A stretch of 64,000 nucleotides of DNA from Incurvaria masculella. Taxonomy: Eukaryota > Arthropoda > Insecta > Lepidoptera > Incurvariidae. The stretch is from NCBI GenBank assembly GCA_946894095.1, contig OX335645.2:24785680-24849679 (forward strand), read 5' to 3'. This document shows, piece by piece, positions 51,985 to 64,000 of this stretch. Each line of letters starts with the position of its first letter. Within the stretch, counting starts at the first letter, position 1. Both the position numbers and the translations under genes were made by a program. The notes beneath the pieces are model-generated. The model did not search any database, was not told the origin of the DNA, and saw only the letters and a list, made by a program, of their open reading frames with translations.

Positions 51985-52228
51985 TTCAAAAAGGGACGTA
52001 TGGTCACGTTAGTCATGGGAAACGAGAAAAAACCTCATCGTTGGTCATGGAGAATTTATCTTCATATTGGAATTTTCCCAGAGAGAGCTAATCTTCTCTG
52101 CACCTGTTATGACCACAGACAAGAAAACCCAATAGACGGGTAACGCGGTGCGAGAAAAGCTTCCATGCGGCAACAAGTAGTTGCCGCGCAAGCCGCTCCG
52201 AATTCGGTTAAAAATATTAGCAATTTTA

Positions 52229-52292
52229 GTAGTTACGATTATGGTAAGTTTTTTAATCGCGATGCTCCAGTCAAAACAATAATCGTAACTAC
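52229..52292. repeat. Inverted repeat, 14-bp arms
   Basis: GTAGTTACGATTAT (52,229-52,242) and ATAATCGTAACTAC (52,279-52,292). The second arm sequence also occurs at about 48,122. Confidence 0.8.
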
Positions 52293-52297
52293 AAAAA

Positions 52298-52370
52298 CCG
52301 GCCAAGTGCGAGTCGGACTCGAACACGAAGGGTTCCGTACCATCGTACAAGATTTAACGCTTAAAATTTA
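52298..52370 (+). repeat. GGCCAAGTGCGAGTC-family head fragment
   Basis: CCGGCCAAGTGCGAGTCGGA and ACACGAAGGGTTCCGTACCA, truncated after about 70 bp. Confidence 0.8.
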
Positions 52371-52459
52371 AGGGTCAACTTGGAATTTTTAGATATTTTC
52401 TCACCGCTATATATTTAAGTAGGTGAGCATGGCTACGCCAAAAAATCGTGCTGGGTCGG

Positions 52460-52880
52460 CCCCTTCGCTGGAAAAGGTTGGAAAACTTAGAAAAGTTAGA
52501 TTAGATAAGTTGAAGAAACTTGGAAAAAATTAAAAACTTAGAAAAGTTAGATTTGAAAAGTCGAAAAACTTGGAAAATTAAGATAAAATAAGTTCCATCC
52601 AGTTCAATGTAGCCGTGCAATATTAGGAAGGTCCTGGCATGGCACCTAGTTCCCATGTGGTGTGTTGGGCTAATACCATGACAGAAGGTATTAGCCATCA
52701 TGTCCAGTCACATAAAAAAAAAAGTTGGAAAACTTAAAAACTTAGAAAACTTGGAAAAGTTATATTAGAAAAGTACGAAAACTTAAAAAAGTTGGATTAG
52801 AATTTAAAGTAAGTATGTTAGTAAGTGAGTTAGTAAGTGTGTTACTATGTTAGTGAGTGTGTTAGTATGTTCGAAAATAA
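52460..52880 (+). repeat. Subtelomeric degenerate short repeats
   Basis: Many AAACTTAGAAAAGTTAGATTA-like units of 10-25 bp (52,470-52,590 and 52,720-52,800), then GTTAGTAAGTGTG-like units (52,805-52,875). The family Y repeat at 52,595-52,712 is inserted between. No ORF. Confidence 0.8.
52595..52712 (+). repeat. Dispersed repeat family Y, copy 2
   Basis: CCATCCAGTTCAATGTAGCC, GGCATGGCACC, ATGTGGTGTGTTGGGCTAAT and GGTATTAGCCATCATG parallel 20,110-20,265. Confidence 0.7.
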
Positions 52881-52974
52881 ATAGGTACCTATGTGTGTTT
52901 CTTTTGTTATGGTGTGTTTTTGTAGAATAGGTTAGACCTTAGCTGGTGCCGTGACCACGATCCAAGTATGTCGG

Positions 52975-55900
52975 TTAGGTTAGGTTAGGTTAGGTTAGGT
53001 TAGGTTAGGTTAGGTTAGGTTAGGTTAGGTTAGGTTAGGTTAGGTTAGGTTAGGTTAGGTTAGGTTAGGTTAGGTTAGGTTAGGTTAGGTTAGGTTAGGT
53101 TAGGTTAGGTTAGGTTAGGTTAGGTTAGGTTAGGTTAGGTTAGGTTAGGTTAGGTTAGGTTAGGTTAGGTTAGGTTAGGTTAGGTTAGGTTAGGTTAGGT
53201 TAGGTTAGGTTAGGTTAGGTTAGGTTAGGTTAGGTTAGGTTAGGTTAGGTTAGGTTAGGTTAGGTTAGGTTAGGTTAGGTTAGGTTAGGTTAGGTTAGGT
53301 TAGGTTAGGTTAGGTTAGGTTAGGTTAGGTTAGGTTAGGTTAGGTTAGGTTAGGTTAGGTTAGGTTAGGTTAGGTTAGGTTAGGTTAGGTTAGGTTAGGT
53401 TAGGTTAGGTTAGGTTAGGTTAGGTTAGGTTAGGTTAGGTTAGGTTAGGTTAGGTTAGGTTAGGTTAGGTTAGGTTAGGTTAGGTTAGGTTAGGTTAGGT
53501 TAGGTTAGGTTAGGTTAGGTTAGGTTAGGTTAGGTTAGGTTAGGTTAGGTTAGGTTAGGTTAGGTTAGGTTAGGTTAGGTTAGGTTAGGTTAGGTTAGGT
53601 TAGGTTAGGTTAGGTTAGGTTAGGTTAGGTTAGGTTAGGTTAGGTTAGGTTAGGTTAGGTTAGGTTAGGTTAGGTTAGGTTAGGTTAGGTTAGGTTAGGT
53701 TAGGTTAGGTTAGGTTAGGTTAGGTTAGGTTAGGTTAGGTTAGGTTAGGTTAGGTTAGGTTAGGTTAGGTTAGGTTAGGTTAGGTTAGGTTAGGTTAGGT
53801 TAGGTTAGGTTAGGTTAGGTTAGGTTAGGTTAGGTTAGGTTAGGTTAGGTTAGGTTAGGTTAGGTTAGGTTAGGTTAGGTTAGGTTAGGTTAGGTTAGGT
53901 TAGGTTAGGTTAGGTTAGGTTAGGTTAGGTTAGGTTAGGTTAGGTTAGGTTAGGTTAGGTTAGGTTAGGTTAGGTTAGGTTAGGTTAGGTTAGGTTAGGT
54001 TAGGTTAGGTTAGGTTAGGTTAGGTTAGGTTAGGTTAGGTTAGGTTAGGTTAGGTTAGGTTAGGTTAGGTTAGGTTAGGTTAGGTTAGGTTAGGTTAGGT
54101 TAGGTTAGGTTAGGTTAGGTTAGGTTAGGTTAGGTTAGGTTAGGTTAGGTTAGGTTAGGTTAGGTTAGGTTAGGTTAGGTTAGGTTAGGTTAGGTTAGGT
54201 TAGGTTAGGTTAGGTTAGGTTAGGTTAGGTTAGGTTAGGTTAGGTTAGGTTAGGTTAGGTTAGGTTAGGTTAGGTTAGGTTAGGTTAGGTTAGGTTAGGT
54301 TAGGTTAGGTTAGGTTAGGTTAGGTTAGGTTAGGTTAGGTTAGGTTAGGTTAGGTTAGGTTAGGTTAGGTTAGGTTAGGTTAGGTTAGGTTAGGTTAGGT
54401 TAGGTTAGGTTAGGTTAGGTTAGGTTAGGTTAGGTTAGGTTAGGTTAGGTTAGGTTAGGTTAGGTTAGGTTAGGTTAGGTTAGGTTAGGTTAGGTTAGGT
54501 TAGGTTAGGTTAGGTTAGGTTAGGTTAGGTTAGGTTAGGTTAGGTTAGGTTAGGTTAGGTTAGGTTAGGTTAGGTTAGGTTAGGTTAGGTTAGGTTAGGT
54601 TAGGTTAGGTTAGGTTAGGTTAGGTTAGGTTAGGTTAGGTTAGGTTAGGTTAGGTTAGGTTAGGTTAGGTTAGGTTAGGTTAGGTTAGGTTAGGTTAGGT
54701 TAGGTTAGGTTAGGTTAGGTTAGGTTAGGTTAGGTTAGGTTAGGTTAGGTTAGGTTAGGTTAGGTTAGGTTAGGTTAGGTTAGGTTAGGTTAGGTTAGGT
54801 TAGGTTAGGTTAGGTTAGGTTAGGTTAGGTTAGGTTAGGTTAGGTTAGGTTAGGTTAGGTTAGGTTAGGTTAGGTTAGGTTAGGTTAGGTTAGGTTAGGT
54901 TAGGTTAGGTTAGGTTAGGTTAGGTTAGGTTAGGTTAGGTTAGGTTAGGTTAGGTTAGGTTAGGTTAGGTTAGGTTAGGTTAGGTTAGGTTAGGTTAGGT
55001 TAGGTTAGGTTAGGTTAGGTTAGGTTAGGTTAGGTTAGGTTAGGTTAGGTTAGGTTAGGTTAGGTTAGGTTAGGTTAGGTTAGGTTAGGTTAGGTTAGGT
55101 TAGGTTAGGTTAGGTTAGGTTAGGTTAGGTTAGGTTAGGTTAGGTTAGGTTAGGTTAGGTTAGGTTAGGTTAGGTTAGGTTAGGTTAGGTTAGGTTAGGT
55201 TAGGTTAGGTTAGGTTAGGTTAGGTTAGGTTAGGTTAGGTTAGGTTAGGTTAGGTTAGGTTAGGTTAGGTTAGGTTAGGTTAGGTTAGGTTAGGTTAGGT
55301 TAGGTTAGGTTAGGTTAGGTTAGGTTAGGTTAGGTTAGGTTAGGTTAGGTTAGGTTAGGTTAGGTTAGGTTAGGTTAGGTTAGGTTAGGTTAGGTTAGGT
55401 TAGGTTAGGTTAGGTTAGGTTAGGTTAGGTTAGGTTAGGTTAGGTTAGGTTAGGTTAGGTTAGGTTAGGTTAGGTTAGGTTAGGTTAGGTTAGGTTAGGT
55501 TAGGTTAGGTTAGGTTAGGTTAGGTTAGGTTAGGTTAGGTTAGGTTAGGTTAGGTTAGGTTAGGTTAGGTTAGGTTAGGTTAGGTTAGGTTAGGTTAGGT
55601 TAGGTTAGGTTAGGTTAGGTTAGGTTAGGTTAGGTTAGGTTAGGTTAGGTTAGGTTAGGTTAGGTTAGGTTAGGTTAGGTTAGGTTAGGTTAGGTTAGGT
55701 TAGGTTAGGTTAGGTTAGGTTAGGTTAGGTTAGGTTAGGTTAGGTTAGGTTAGGTTAGGTTAGGTTAGGTTAGGTTAGGTTAGGTTAGGTTAGGTTAGGT
55801 TAGGTTAGGTTAGGTTAGGTTAGGTTAGGTTAGGTTAGGTTAGGTTAGGTTAGGTTAGGTTAGGTTAGGTTAGGTTAGGTTAGGTTAGGTTAGGTTAGGT

Positions 55901-58900
55901 TAGGTTAGGTTAGGTTAGGTTAGGTTAGGTTAGGTTAGGTTAGGTTAGGTTAGGTTAGGTTAGGTTAGGTTAGGTTAGGTTAGGTTAGGTTAGGTTAGGT
56001 TAGGTTAGGTTAGGTTAGGTTAGGTTAGGTTAGGTTAGGTTAGGTTAGGTTAGGTTAGGTTAGGTTAGGTTAGGTTAGGTTAGGTTAGGTTAGGTTAGGT
56101 TAGGTTAGGTTAGGTTAGGTTAGGTTAGGTTAGGTTAGGTTAGGTTAGGTTAGGTTAGGTTAGGTTAGGTTAGGTTAGGTTAGGTTAGGTTAGGTTAGGT
56201 TAGGTTAGGTTAGGTTAGGTTAGGTTAGGTTAGGTTAGGTTAGGTTAGGTTAGGTTAGGTTAGGTTAGGTTAGGTTAGGTTAGGTTAGGTTAGGTTAGGT
56301 TAGGTTAGGTTAGGTTAGGTTAGGTTAGGTTAGGTTAGGTTAGGTTAGGTTAGGTTAGGTTAGGTTAGGTTAGGTTAGGTTAGGTTAGGTTAGGTTAGGT
56401 TAGGTTAGGTTAGGTTAGGTTAGGTTAGGTTAGGTTAGGTTAGGTTAGGTTAGGTTAGGTTAGGTTAGGTTAGGTTAGGTTAGGTTAGGTTAGGTTAGGT
56501 TAGGTTAGGTTAGGTTAGGTTAGGTTAGGTTAGGTTAGGTTAGGTTAGGTTAGGTTAGGTTAGGTTAGGTTAGGTTAGGTTAGGTTAGGTTAGGTTAGGT
56601 TAGGTTAGGTTAGGTTAGGTTAGGTTAGGTTAGGTTAGGTTAGGTTAGGTTAGGTTAGGTTAGGTTAGGTTAGGTTAGGTTAGGTTAGGTTAGGTTAGGT
56701 TAGGTTAGGTTAGGTTAGGTTAGGTTAGGTTAGGTTAGGTTAGGTTAGGTTAGGTTAGGTTAGGTTAGGTTAGGTTAGGTTAGGTTAGGTTAGGTTAGGT
56801 TAGGTTAGGTTAGGTTAGGTTAGGTTAGGTTAGGTTAGGTTAGGTTAGGTTAGGTTAGGTTAGGTTAGGTTAGGTTAGGTTAGGTTAGGTTAGGTTAGGT
56901 TAGGTTAGGTTAGGTTAGGTTAGGTTAGGTTAGGTTAGGTTAGGTTAGGTTAGGTTAGGTTAGGTTAGGTTAGGTTAGGTTAGGTTAGGTTAGGTTAGGT
57001 TAGGTTAGGTTAGGTTAGGTTAGGTTAGGTTAGGTTAGGTTAGGTTAGGTTAGGTTAGGTTAGGTTAGGTTAGGTTAGGTTAGGTTAGGTTAGGTTAGGT
57101 TAGGTTAGGTTAGGTTAGGTTAGGTTAGGTTAGGTTAGGTTAGGTTAGGTTAGGTTAGGTTAGGTTAGGTTAGGTTAGGTTAGGTTAGGTTAGGTTAGGT
57201 TAGGTTAGGTTAGGTTAGGTTAGGTTAGGTTAGGTTAGGTTAGGTTAGGTTAGGTTAGGTTAGGTTAGGTTAGGTTAGGTTAGGTTAGGTTAGGTTAGGT
57301 TAGGTTAGGTTAGGTTAGGTTAGGTTAGGTTAGGTTAGGTTAGGTTAGGTTAGGTTAGGTTAGGTTAGGTTAGGTTAGGTTAGGTTAGGTTAGGTTAGGT
57401 TAGGTTAGGTTAGGTTAGGTTAGGTTAGGTTAGGTTAGGTTAGGTTAGGTTAGGTTAGGTTAGGTTAGGTTAGGTTAGGTTAGGTTAGGTTAGGTTAGGT
57501 TAGGTTAGGTTAGGTTAGGTTAGGTTAGGTTAGGTTAGGTTAGGTTAGGTTAGGTTAGGTTAGGTTAGGTTAGGTTAGGTTAGGTTAGGTTAGGTTAGGT
57601 TAGGTTAGGTTAGGTTAGGTTAGGTTAGGTTAGGTTAGGTTAGGTTAGGTTAGGTTAGGTTAGGTTAGGTTAGGTTAGGTTAGGTTAGGTTAGGTTAGGT
57701 TAGGTTAGGTTAGGTTAGGTTAGGTTAGGTTAGGTTAGGTTAGGTTAGGTTAGGTTAGGTTAGGTTAGGTTAGGTTAGGTTAGGTTAGGTTAGGTTAGGT
57801 TAGGTTAGGTTAGGTTAGGTTAGGTTAGGTTAGGTTAGGTTAGGTTAGGTTAGGTTAGGTTAGGTTAGGTTAGGTTAGGTTAGGTTAGGTTAGGTTAGGT
57901 TAGGTTAGGTTAGGTTAGGTTAGGTTAGGTTAGGTTAGGTTAGGTTAGGTTAGGTTAGGTTAGGTTAGGTTAGGTTAGGTTAGGTTAGGTTAGGTTAGGT
58001 TAGGTTAGGTTAGGTTAGGTTAGGTTAGGTTAGGTTAGGTTAGGTTAGGTTAGGTTAGGTTAGGTTAGGTTAGGTTAGGTTAGGTTAGGTTAGGTTAGGT
58101 TAGGTTAGGTTAGGTTAGGTTAGGTTAGGTTAGGTTAGGTTAGGTTAGGTTAGGTTAGGTTAGGTTAGGTTAGGTTAGGTTAGGTTAGGTTAGGTTAGGT
58201 TAGGTTAGGTTAGGTTAGGTTAGGTTAGGTTAGGTTAGGTTAGGTTAGGTTAGGTTAGGTTAGGTTAGGTTAGGTTAGGTTAGGTTAGGTTAGGTTAGGT
58301 TAGGTTAGGTTAGGTTAGGTTAGGTTAGGTTAGGTTAGGTTAGGTTAGGTTAGGTTAGGTTAGGTTAGGTTAGGTTAGGTTAGGTTAGGTTAGGTTAGGT
58401 TAGGTTAGGTTAGGTTAGGTTAGGTTAGGTTAGGTTAGGTTAGGTTAGGTTAGGTTAGGTTAGGTTAGGTTAGGTTAGGTTAGGTTAGGTTAGGTTAGGT
58501 TAGGTTAGGTTAGGTTAGGTTAGGTTAGGTTAGGTTAGGTTAGGTTAGGTTAGGTTAGGTTAGGTTAGGTTAGGTTAGGTTAGGTTAGGTTAGGTTAGGT
58601 TAGGTTAGGTTAGGTTAGGTTAGGTTAGGTTAGGTTAGGTTAGGTTAGGTTAGGTTAGGTTAGGTTAGGTTAGGTTAGGTTAGGTTAGGTTAGGTTAGGT
58701 TAGGTTAGGTTAGGTTAGGTTAGGTTAGGTTAGGTTAGGTTAGGTTAGGTTAGGTTAGGTTAGGTTAGGTTAGGTTAGGTTAGGTTAGGTTAGGTTAGGT
58801 TAGGTTAGGTTAGGTTAGGTTAGGTTAGGTTAGGTTAGGTTAGGTTAGGTTAGGTTAGGTTAGGTTAGGTTAGGTTAGGTTAGGTTAGGTTAGGTTAGGT

Positions 58901-61900
58901 TAGGTTAGGTTAGGTTAGGTTAGGTTAGGTTAGGTTAGGTTAGGTTAGGTTAGGTTAGGTTAGGTTAGGTTAGGTTAGGTTAGGTTAGGTTAGGTTAGGT
59001 TAGGTTAGGTTAGGTTAGGTTAGGTTAGGTTAGGTTAGGTTAGGTTAGGTTAGGTTAGGTTAGGTTAGGTTAGGTTAGGTTAGGTTAGGTTAGGTTAGGT
59101 TAGGTTAGGTTAGGTTAGGTTAGGTTAGGTTAGGTTAGGTTAGGTTAGGTTAGGTTAGGTTAGGTTAGGTTAGGTTAGGTTAGGTTAGGTTAGGTTAGGT
59201 TAGGTTAGGTTAGGTTAGGTTAGGTTAGGTTAGGTTAGGTTAGGTTAGGTTAGGTTAGGTTAGGTTAGGTTAGGTTAGGTTAGGTTAGGTTAGGTTAGGT
59301 TAGGTTAGGTTAGGTTAGGTTAGGTTAGGTTAGGTTAGGTTAGGTTAGGTTAGGTTAGGTTAGGTTAGGTTAGGTTAGGTTAGGTTAGGTTAGGTTAGGT
59401 TAGGTTAGGTTAGGTTAGGTTAGGTTAGGTTAGGTTAGGTTAGGTTAGGTTAGGTTAGGTTAGGTTAGGTTAGGTTAGGTTAGGTTAGGTTAGGTTAGGT
59501 TAGGTTAGGTTAGGTTAGGTTAGGTTAGGTTAGGTTAGGTTAGGTTAGGTTAGGTTAGGTTAGGTTAGGTTAGGTTAGGTTAGGTTAGGTTAGGTTAGGT
59601 TAGGTTAGGTTAGGTTAGGTTAGGTTAGGTTAGGTTAGGTTAGGTTAGGTTAGGTTAGGTTAGGTTAGGTTAGGTTAGGTTAGGTTAGGTTAGGTTAGGT
59701 TAGGTTAGGTTAGGTTAGGTTAGGTTAGGTTAGGTTAGGTTAGGTTAGGTTAGGTTAGGTTAGGTTAGGTTAGGTTAGGTTAGGTTAGGTTAGGTTAGGT
59801 TAGGTTAGGTTAGGTTAGGTTAGGTTAGGTTAGGTTAGGTTAGGTTAGGTTAGGTTAGGTTAGGTTAGGTTAGGTTAGGTTAGGTTAGGTTAGGTTAGGT
59901 TAGGTTAGGTTAGGTTAGGTTAGGTTAGGTTAGGTTAGGTTAGGTTAGGTTAGGTTAGGTTAGGTTAGGTTAGGTTAGGTTAGGTTAGGTTAGGTTAGGT
60001 TAGGTTAGGTTAGGTTAGGTTAGGTTAGGTTAGGTTAGGTTAGGTTAGGTTAGGTTAGGTTAGGTTAGGTTAGGTTAGGTTAGGTTAGGTTAGGTTAGGT
60101 TAGGTTAGGTTAGGTTAGGTTAGGTTAGGTTAGGTTAGGTTAGGTTAGGTTAGGTTAGGTTAGGTTAGGTTAGGTTAGGTTAGGTTAGGTTAGGTTAGGT
60201 TAGGTTAGGTTAGGTTAGGTTAGGTTAGGTTAGGTTAGGTTAGGTTAGGTTAGGTTAGGTTAGGTTAGGTTAGGTTAGGTTAGGTTAGGTTAGGTTAGGT
60301 TAGGTTAGGTTAGGTTAGGTTAGGTTAGGTTAGGTTAGGTTAGGTTAGGTTAGGTTAGGTTAGGTTAGGTTAGGTTAGGTTAGGTTAGGTTAGGTTAGGT
60401 TAGGTTAGGTTAGGTTAGGTTAGGTTAGGTTAGGTTAGGTTAGGTTAGGTTAGGTTAGGTTAGGTTAGGTTAGGTTAGGTTAGGTTAGGTTAGGTTAGGT
60501 TAGGTTAGGTTAGGTTAGGTTAGGTTAGGTTAGGTTAGGTTAGGTTAGGTTAGGTTAGGTTAGGTTAGGTTAGGTTAGGTTAGGTTAGGTTAGGTTAGGT
60601 TAGGTTAGGTTAGGTTAGGTTAGGTTAGGTTAGGTTAGGTTAGGTTAGGTTAGGTTAGGTTAGGTTAGGTTAGGTTAGGTTAGGTTAGGTTAGGTTAGGT
60701 TAGGTTAGGTTAGGTTAGGTTAGGTTAGGTTAGGTTAGGTTAGGTTAGGTTAGGTTAGGTTAGGTTAGGTTAGGTTAGGTTAGGTTAGGTTAGGTTAGGT
60801 TAGGTTAGGTTAGGTTAGGTTAGGTTAGGTTAGGTTAGGTTAGGTTAGGTTAGGTTAGGTTAGGTTAGGTTAGGTTAGGTTAGGTTAGGTTAGGTTAGGT
60901 TAGGTTAGGTTAGGTTAGGTTAGGTTAGGTTAGGTTAGGTTAGGTTAGGTTAGGTTAGGTTAGGTTAGGTTAGGTTAGGTTAGGTTAGGTTAGGTTAGGT
61001 TAGGTTAGGTTAGGTTAGGTTAGGTTAGGTTAGGTTAGGTTAGGTTAGGTTAGGTTAGGTTAGGTTAGGTTAGGTTAGGTTAGGTTAGGTTAGGTTAGGT
61101 TAGGTTAGGTTAGGTTAGGTTAGGTTAGGTTAGGTTAGGTTAGGTTAGGTTAGGTTAGGTTAGGTTAGGTTAGGTTAGGTTAGGTTAGGTTAGGTTAGGT
61201 TAGGTTAGGTTAGGTTAGGTTAGGTTAGGTTAGGTTAGGTTAGGTTAGGTTAGGTTAGGTTAGGTTAGGTTAGGTTAGGTTAGGTTAGGTTAGGTTAGGT
61301 TAGGTTAGGTTAGGTTAGGTTAGGTTAGGTTAGGTTAGGTTAGGTTAGGTTAGGTTAGGTTAGGTTAGGTTAGGTTAGGTTAGGTTAGGTTAGGTTAGGT
61401 TAGGTTAGGTTAGGTTAGGTTAGGTTAGGTTAGGTTAGGTTAGGTTAGGTTAGGTTAGGTTAGGTTAGGTTAGGTTAGGTTAGGTTAGGTTAGGTTAGGT
61501 TAGGTTAGGTTAGGTTAGGTTAGGTTAGGTTAGGTTAGGTTAGGTTAGGTTAGGTTAGGTTAGGTTAGGTTAGGTTAGGTTAGGTTAGGTTAGGTTAGGT
61601 TAGGTTAGGTTAGGTTAGGTTAGGTTAGGTTAGGTTAGGTTAGGTTAGGTTAGGTTAGGTTAGGTTAGGTTAGGTTAGGTTAGGTTAGGTTAGGTTAGGT
61701 TAGGTTAGGTTAGGTTAGGTTAGGTTAGGTTAGGTTAGGTTAGGTTAGGTTAGGTTAGGTTAGGTTAGGTTAGGTTAGGTTAGGTTAGGTTAGGTTAGGT
61801 TAGGTTAGGTTAGGTTAGGTTAGGTTAGGTTAGGTTAGGTTAGGTTAGGTTAGGTTAGGTTAGGTTAGGTTAGGTTAGGTTAGGTTAGGTTAGGTTAGGT

Positions 61901-64000
61901 TAGGTTAGGTTAGGTTAGGTTAGGTTAGGTTAGGTTAGGTTAGGTTAGGTTAGGTTAGGTTAGGTTAGGTTAGGTTAGGTTAGGTTAGGTTAGGTTAGGT
62001 TAGGTTAGGTTAGGTTAGGTTAGGTTAGGTTAGGTTAGGTTAGGTTAGGTTAGGTTAGGTTAGGTTAGGTTAGGTTAGGTTAGGTTAGGTTAGGTTAGGT
62101 TAGGTTAGGTTAGGTTAGGTTAGGTTAGGTTAGGTTAGGTTAGGTTAGGTTAGGTTAGGTTAGGTTAGGTTAGGTTAGGTTAGGTTAGGTTAGGTTAGGT
62201 TAGGTTAGGTTAGGTTAGGTTAGGTTAGGTTAGGTTAGGTTAGGTTAGGTTAGGTTAGGTTAGGTTAGGTTAGGTTAGGTTAGGTTAGGTTAGGTTAGGT
62301 TAGGTTAGGTTAGGTTAGGTTAGGTTAGGTTAGGTTAGGTTAGGTTAGGTTAGGTTAGGTTAGGTTAGGTTAGGTTAGGTTAGGTTAGGTTAGGTTAGGT
62401 TAGGTTAGGTTAGGTTAGGTTAGGTTAGGTTAGGTTAGGTTAGGTTAGGTTAGGTTAGGTTAGGTTAGGTTAGGTTAGGTTAGGTTAGGTTAGGTTAGGT
62501 TAGGTTAGGTTAGGTTAGGTTAGGTTAGGTTAGGTTAGGTTAGGTTAGGTTAGGTTAGGTTAGGTTAGGTTAGGTTAGGTTAGGTTAGGTTAGGTTAGGT
62601 TAGGTTAGGTTAGGTTAGGTTAGGTTAGGTTAGGTTAGGTTAGGTTAGGTTAGGTTAGGTTAGGTTAGGTTAGGTTAGGTTAGGTTAGGTTAGGTTAGGT
62701 TAGGTTAGGTTAGGTTAGGTTAGGTTAGGTTAGGTTAGGTTAGGTTAGGTTAGGTTAGGTTAGGTTAGGTTAGGTTAGGTTAGGTTAGGTTAGGTTAGGT
62801 TAGGTTAGGTTAGGTTAGGTTAGGTTAGGTTAGGTTAGGTTAGGTTAGGTTAGGTTAGGTTAGGTTAGGTTAGGTTAGGTTAGGTTAGGTTAGGTTAGGT
62901 TAGGTTAGGTTAGGTTAGGTTAGGTTAGGTTAGGTTAGGTTAGGTTAGGTTAGGTTAGGTTAGGTTAGGTTAGGTTAGGTTAGGTTAGGTTAGGTTAGGT
63001 TAGGTTAGGTTAGGTTAGGTTAGGTTAGGTTAGGTTAGGTTAGGTTAGGTTAGGTTAGGTTAGGTTAGGTTAGGTTAGGTTAGGTTAGGTTAGGTTAGGT
63101 TAGGTTAGGTTAGGTTAGGTTAGGTTAGGTTAGGTTAGGTTAGGTTAGGTTAGGTTAGGTTAGGTTAGGTTAGGTTAGGTTAGGTTAGGTTAGGTTAGGT
63201 TAGGTTAGGTTAGGTTAGGTTAGGTTAGGTTAGGTTAGGTTAGGTTAGGTTAGGTTAGGTTAGGTTAGGTTAGGTTAGGTTAGGTTAGGTTAGGTTAGGT
63301 TAGGTTAGGTTAGGTTAGGTTAGGTTAGGTTAGGTTAGGTTAGGTTAGGTTAGGTTAGGTTAGGTTAGGTTAGGTTAGGTTAGGTTAGGTTAGGTTAGGT
63401 TAGGTTAGGTTAGGTTAGGTTAGGTTAGGTTAGGTTAGGTTAGGTTAGGTTAGGTTAGGTTAGGTTAGGTTAGGTTAGGTTAGGTTAGGTTAGGTTAGGT
63501 TAGGTTAGGTTAGGTTAGGTTAGGTTAGGTTAGGTTAGGTTAGGTTAGGTTAGGTTAGGTTAGGTTAGGTTAGGTTAGGTTAGGTTAGGTTAGGTTAGGT
63601 TAGGTTAGGTTAGGTTAGGTTAGGTTAGGTTAGGTTAGGTTAGGTTAGGTTAGGTTAGGTTAGGTTAGGTTAGGTTAGGTTAGGTTAGGTTAGGTTAGGT
63701 TAGGTTAGGTTAGGTTAGGTTAGGTTAGGTTAGGTTAGGTTAGGTTAGGTTAGGTTAGGTTAGGTTAGGTTAGGTTAGGTTAGGTTAGGTTAGGTTAGGT
63801 TAGGTTAGGTTAGGTTAGGTTAGGTTAGGTTAGGTTAGGTTAGGTTAGGTTAGGTTAGGTTAGGTTAGGTTAGAGGTTAGGTTAGGTTAGGTTAGGTTAG
63901 GTTAGGTTAGGTTAGGTTAGGTTAGGTTAGGTTAGGTTAGGTTAGGTTAGGTTAGGTTAGGTTAGGTTAGGTTAGGTTAGGTTAGGTTAGGTTAGGTTAG
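52975..64000 (+). repeat. Telomere, (TTAGG)n, about 11.0 kb
   Basis: From 52,975 to 63,869 the sequence is 2,179 consecutive TTAGG units with no variant that I can see. One TTAGAGG follows at 63,870-63,876, then about 24 more units to the edge. TTAGG is the ancestral insect telomere repeat, added by telomerase. The G-rich strand runs toward the right end, as at a right chromosome end. No TRAS- or SART-type LINE is inserted, in contrast to the silkworm telomeres described in the literature. The preceding base context is TATGTCGG, with no gradual degeneration. Confidence 0.98.

Noticed and set aside
52975..64000. CRISPR-like or phage-type repeat array
   Set aside because: A pure 5-bp repeat without spacers in a eukaryotic chromosome end is a telomere.

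Overview
The window is the right end of an insect chromosome, almost certainly from a moth or butterfly. From about 52,975 to the last base the + strand is a (TTAGG)n tract of about 11 kb, the arthropod telomere repeat, with the G-rich strand running 5'->3' outward. The Lepidoptera assignment is inference from the telomere repeat, the Helitron ends, the TTAA and TTA MITEs and the dispersed repeat families, which look lepidopteran from memory.

One large host gene on the minus strand fills most of the non-telomeric part. I assembled 13 coding exons from about 51,657 down to 5,602. Every junction has GT/AG borders and every reading phase matches, giving about 2,106 residues and a poly(A) signal near 5,460. 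The product is a long coiled-coil protein that I do not recognise. Its first in-frame ATG is only about 1.3 kb from the telomere tract. A possible first exon of a second minus-strand gene lies at 1,768-1,937.

The introns and flanks are packed with mobile DNA. From left to right: a satellite of about 121 bp (1-1,535); a truncated RTE LINE (6.0-6.6 kb); a tandem array of about 180 bp units (6.7-7.4 kb); an inverted-repeat element (7.6-7.9 kb); a LINE relic (8.7-9.4 kb); a nearly full-length Jockey-type LINE on the minus strand (9.7-14.8 kb); a TTAA MITE (20.3-20.8 kb); a Tc1/mariner-type element with 758-bp inverted arms (27.8-29.7 kb); an RTE insertion with an internal inversion inside a decayed gene (30.2-31.5 kb); a Ty3/gypsy LTR retrotransposon with a GTAC target duplication (32.2-38.1 kb); a TIR element with a nested MITE (39.5-40.7 kb); two nested Helitrons (42.5-45.9 kb); and a three-level nest of DNA elements (50.4-51.05 kb).

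The most interesting signal is in the Helitrons. Both carry a heat-shock-type promoter: two perfect four-unit heat shock elements each, followed by TATA boxes with an insect initiator A exactly 31 bp downstream. Other notable points are the two LTRs of the gypsy element, which differ by a 14-bp micro-inversion and a 150-bp hairpin-rich segment but by no substitution that I could find; a consensus -1 frameshift heptamer at its gag/pol junction; a perfect 24-bp hairpin close to the host gene's last exon; and an in-frame 153-bp duplication in the host gene's first coding exon.
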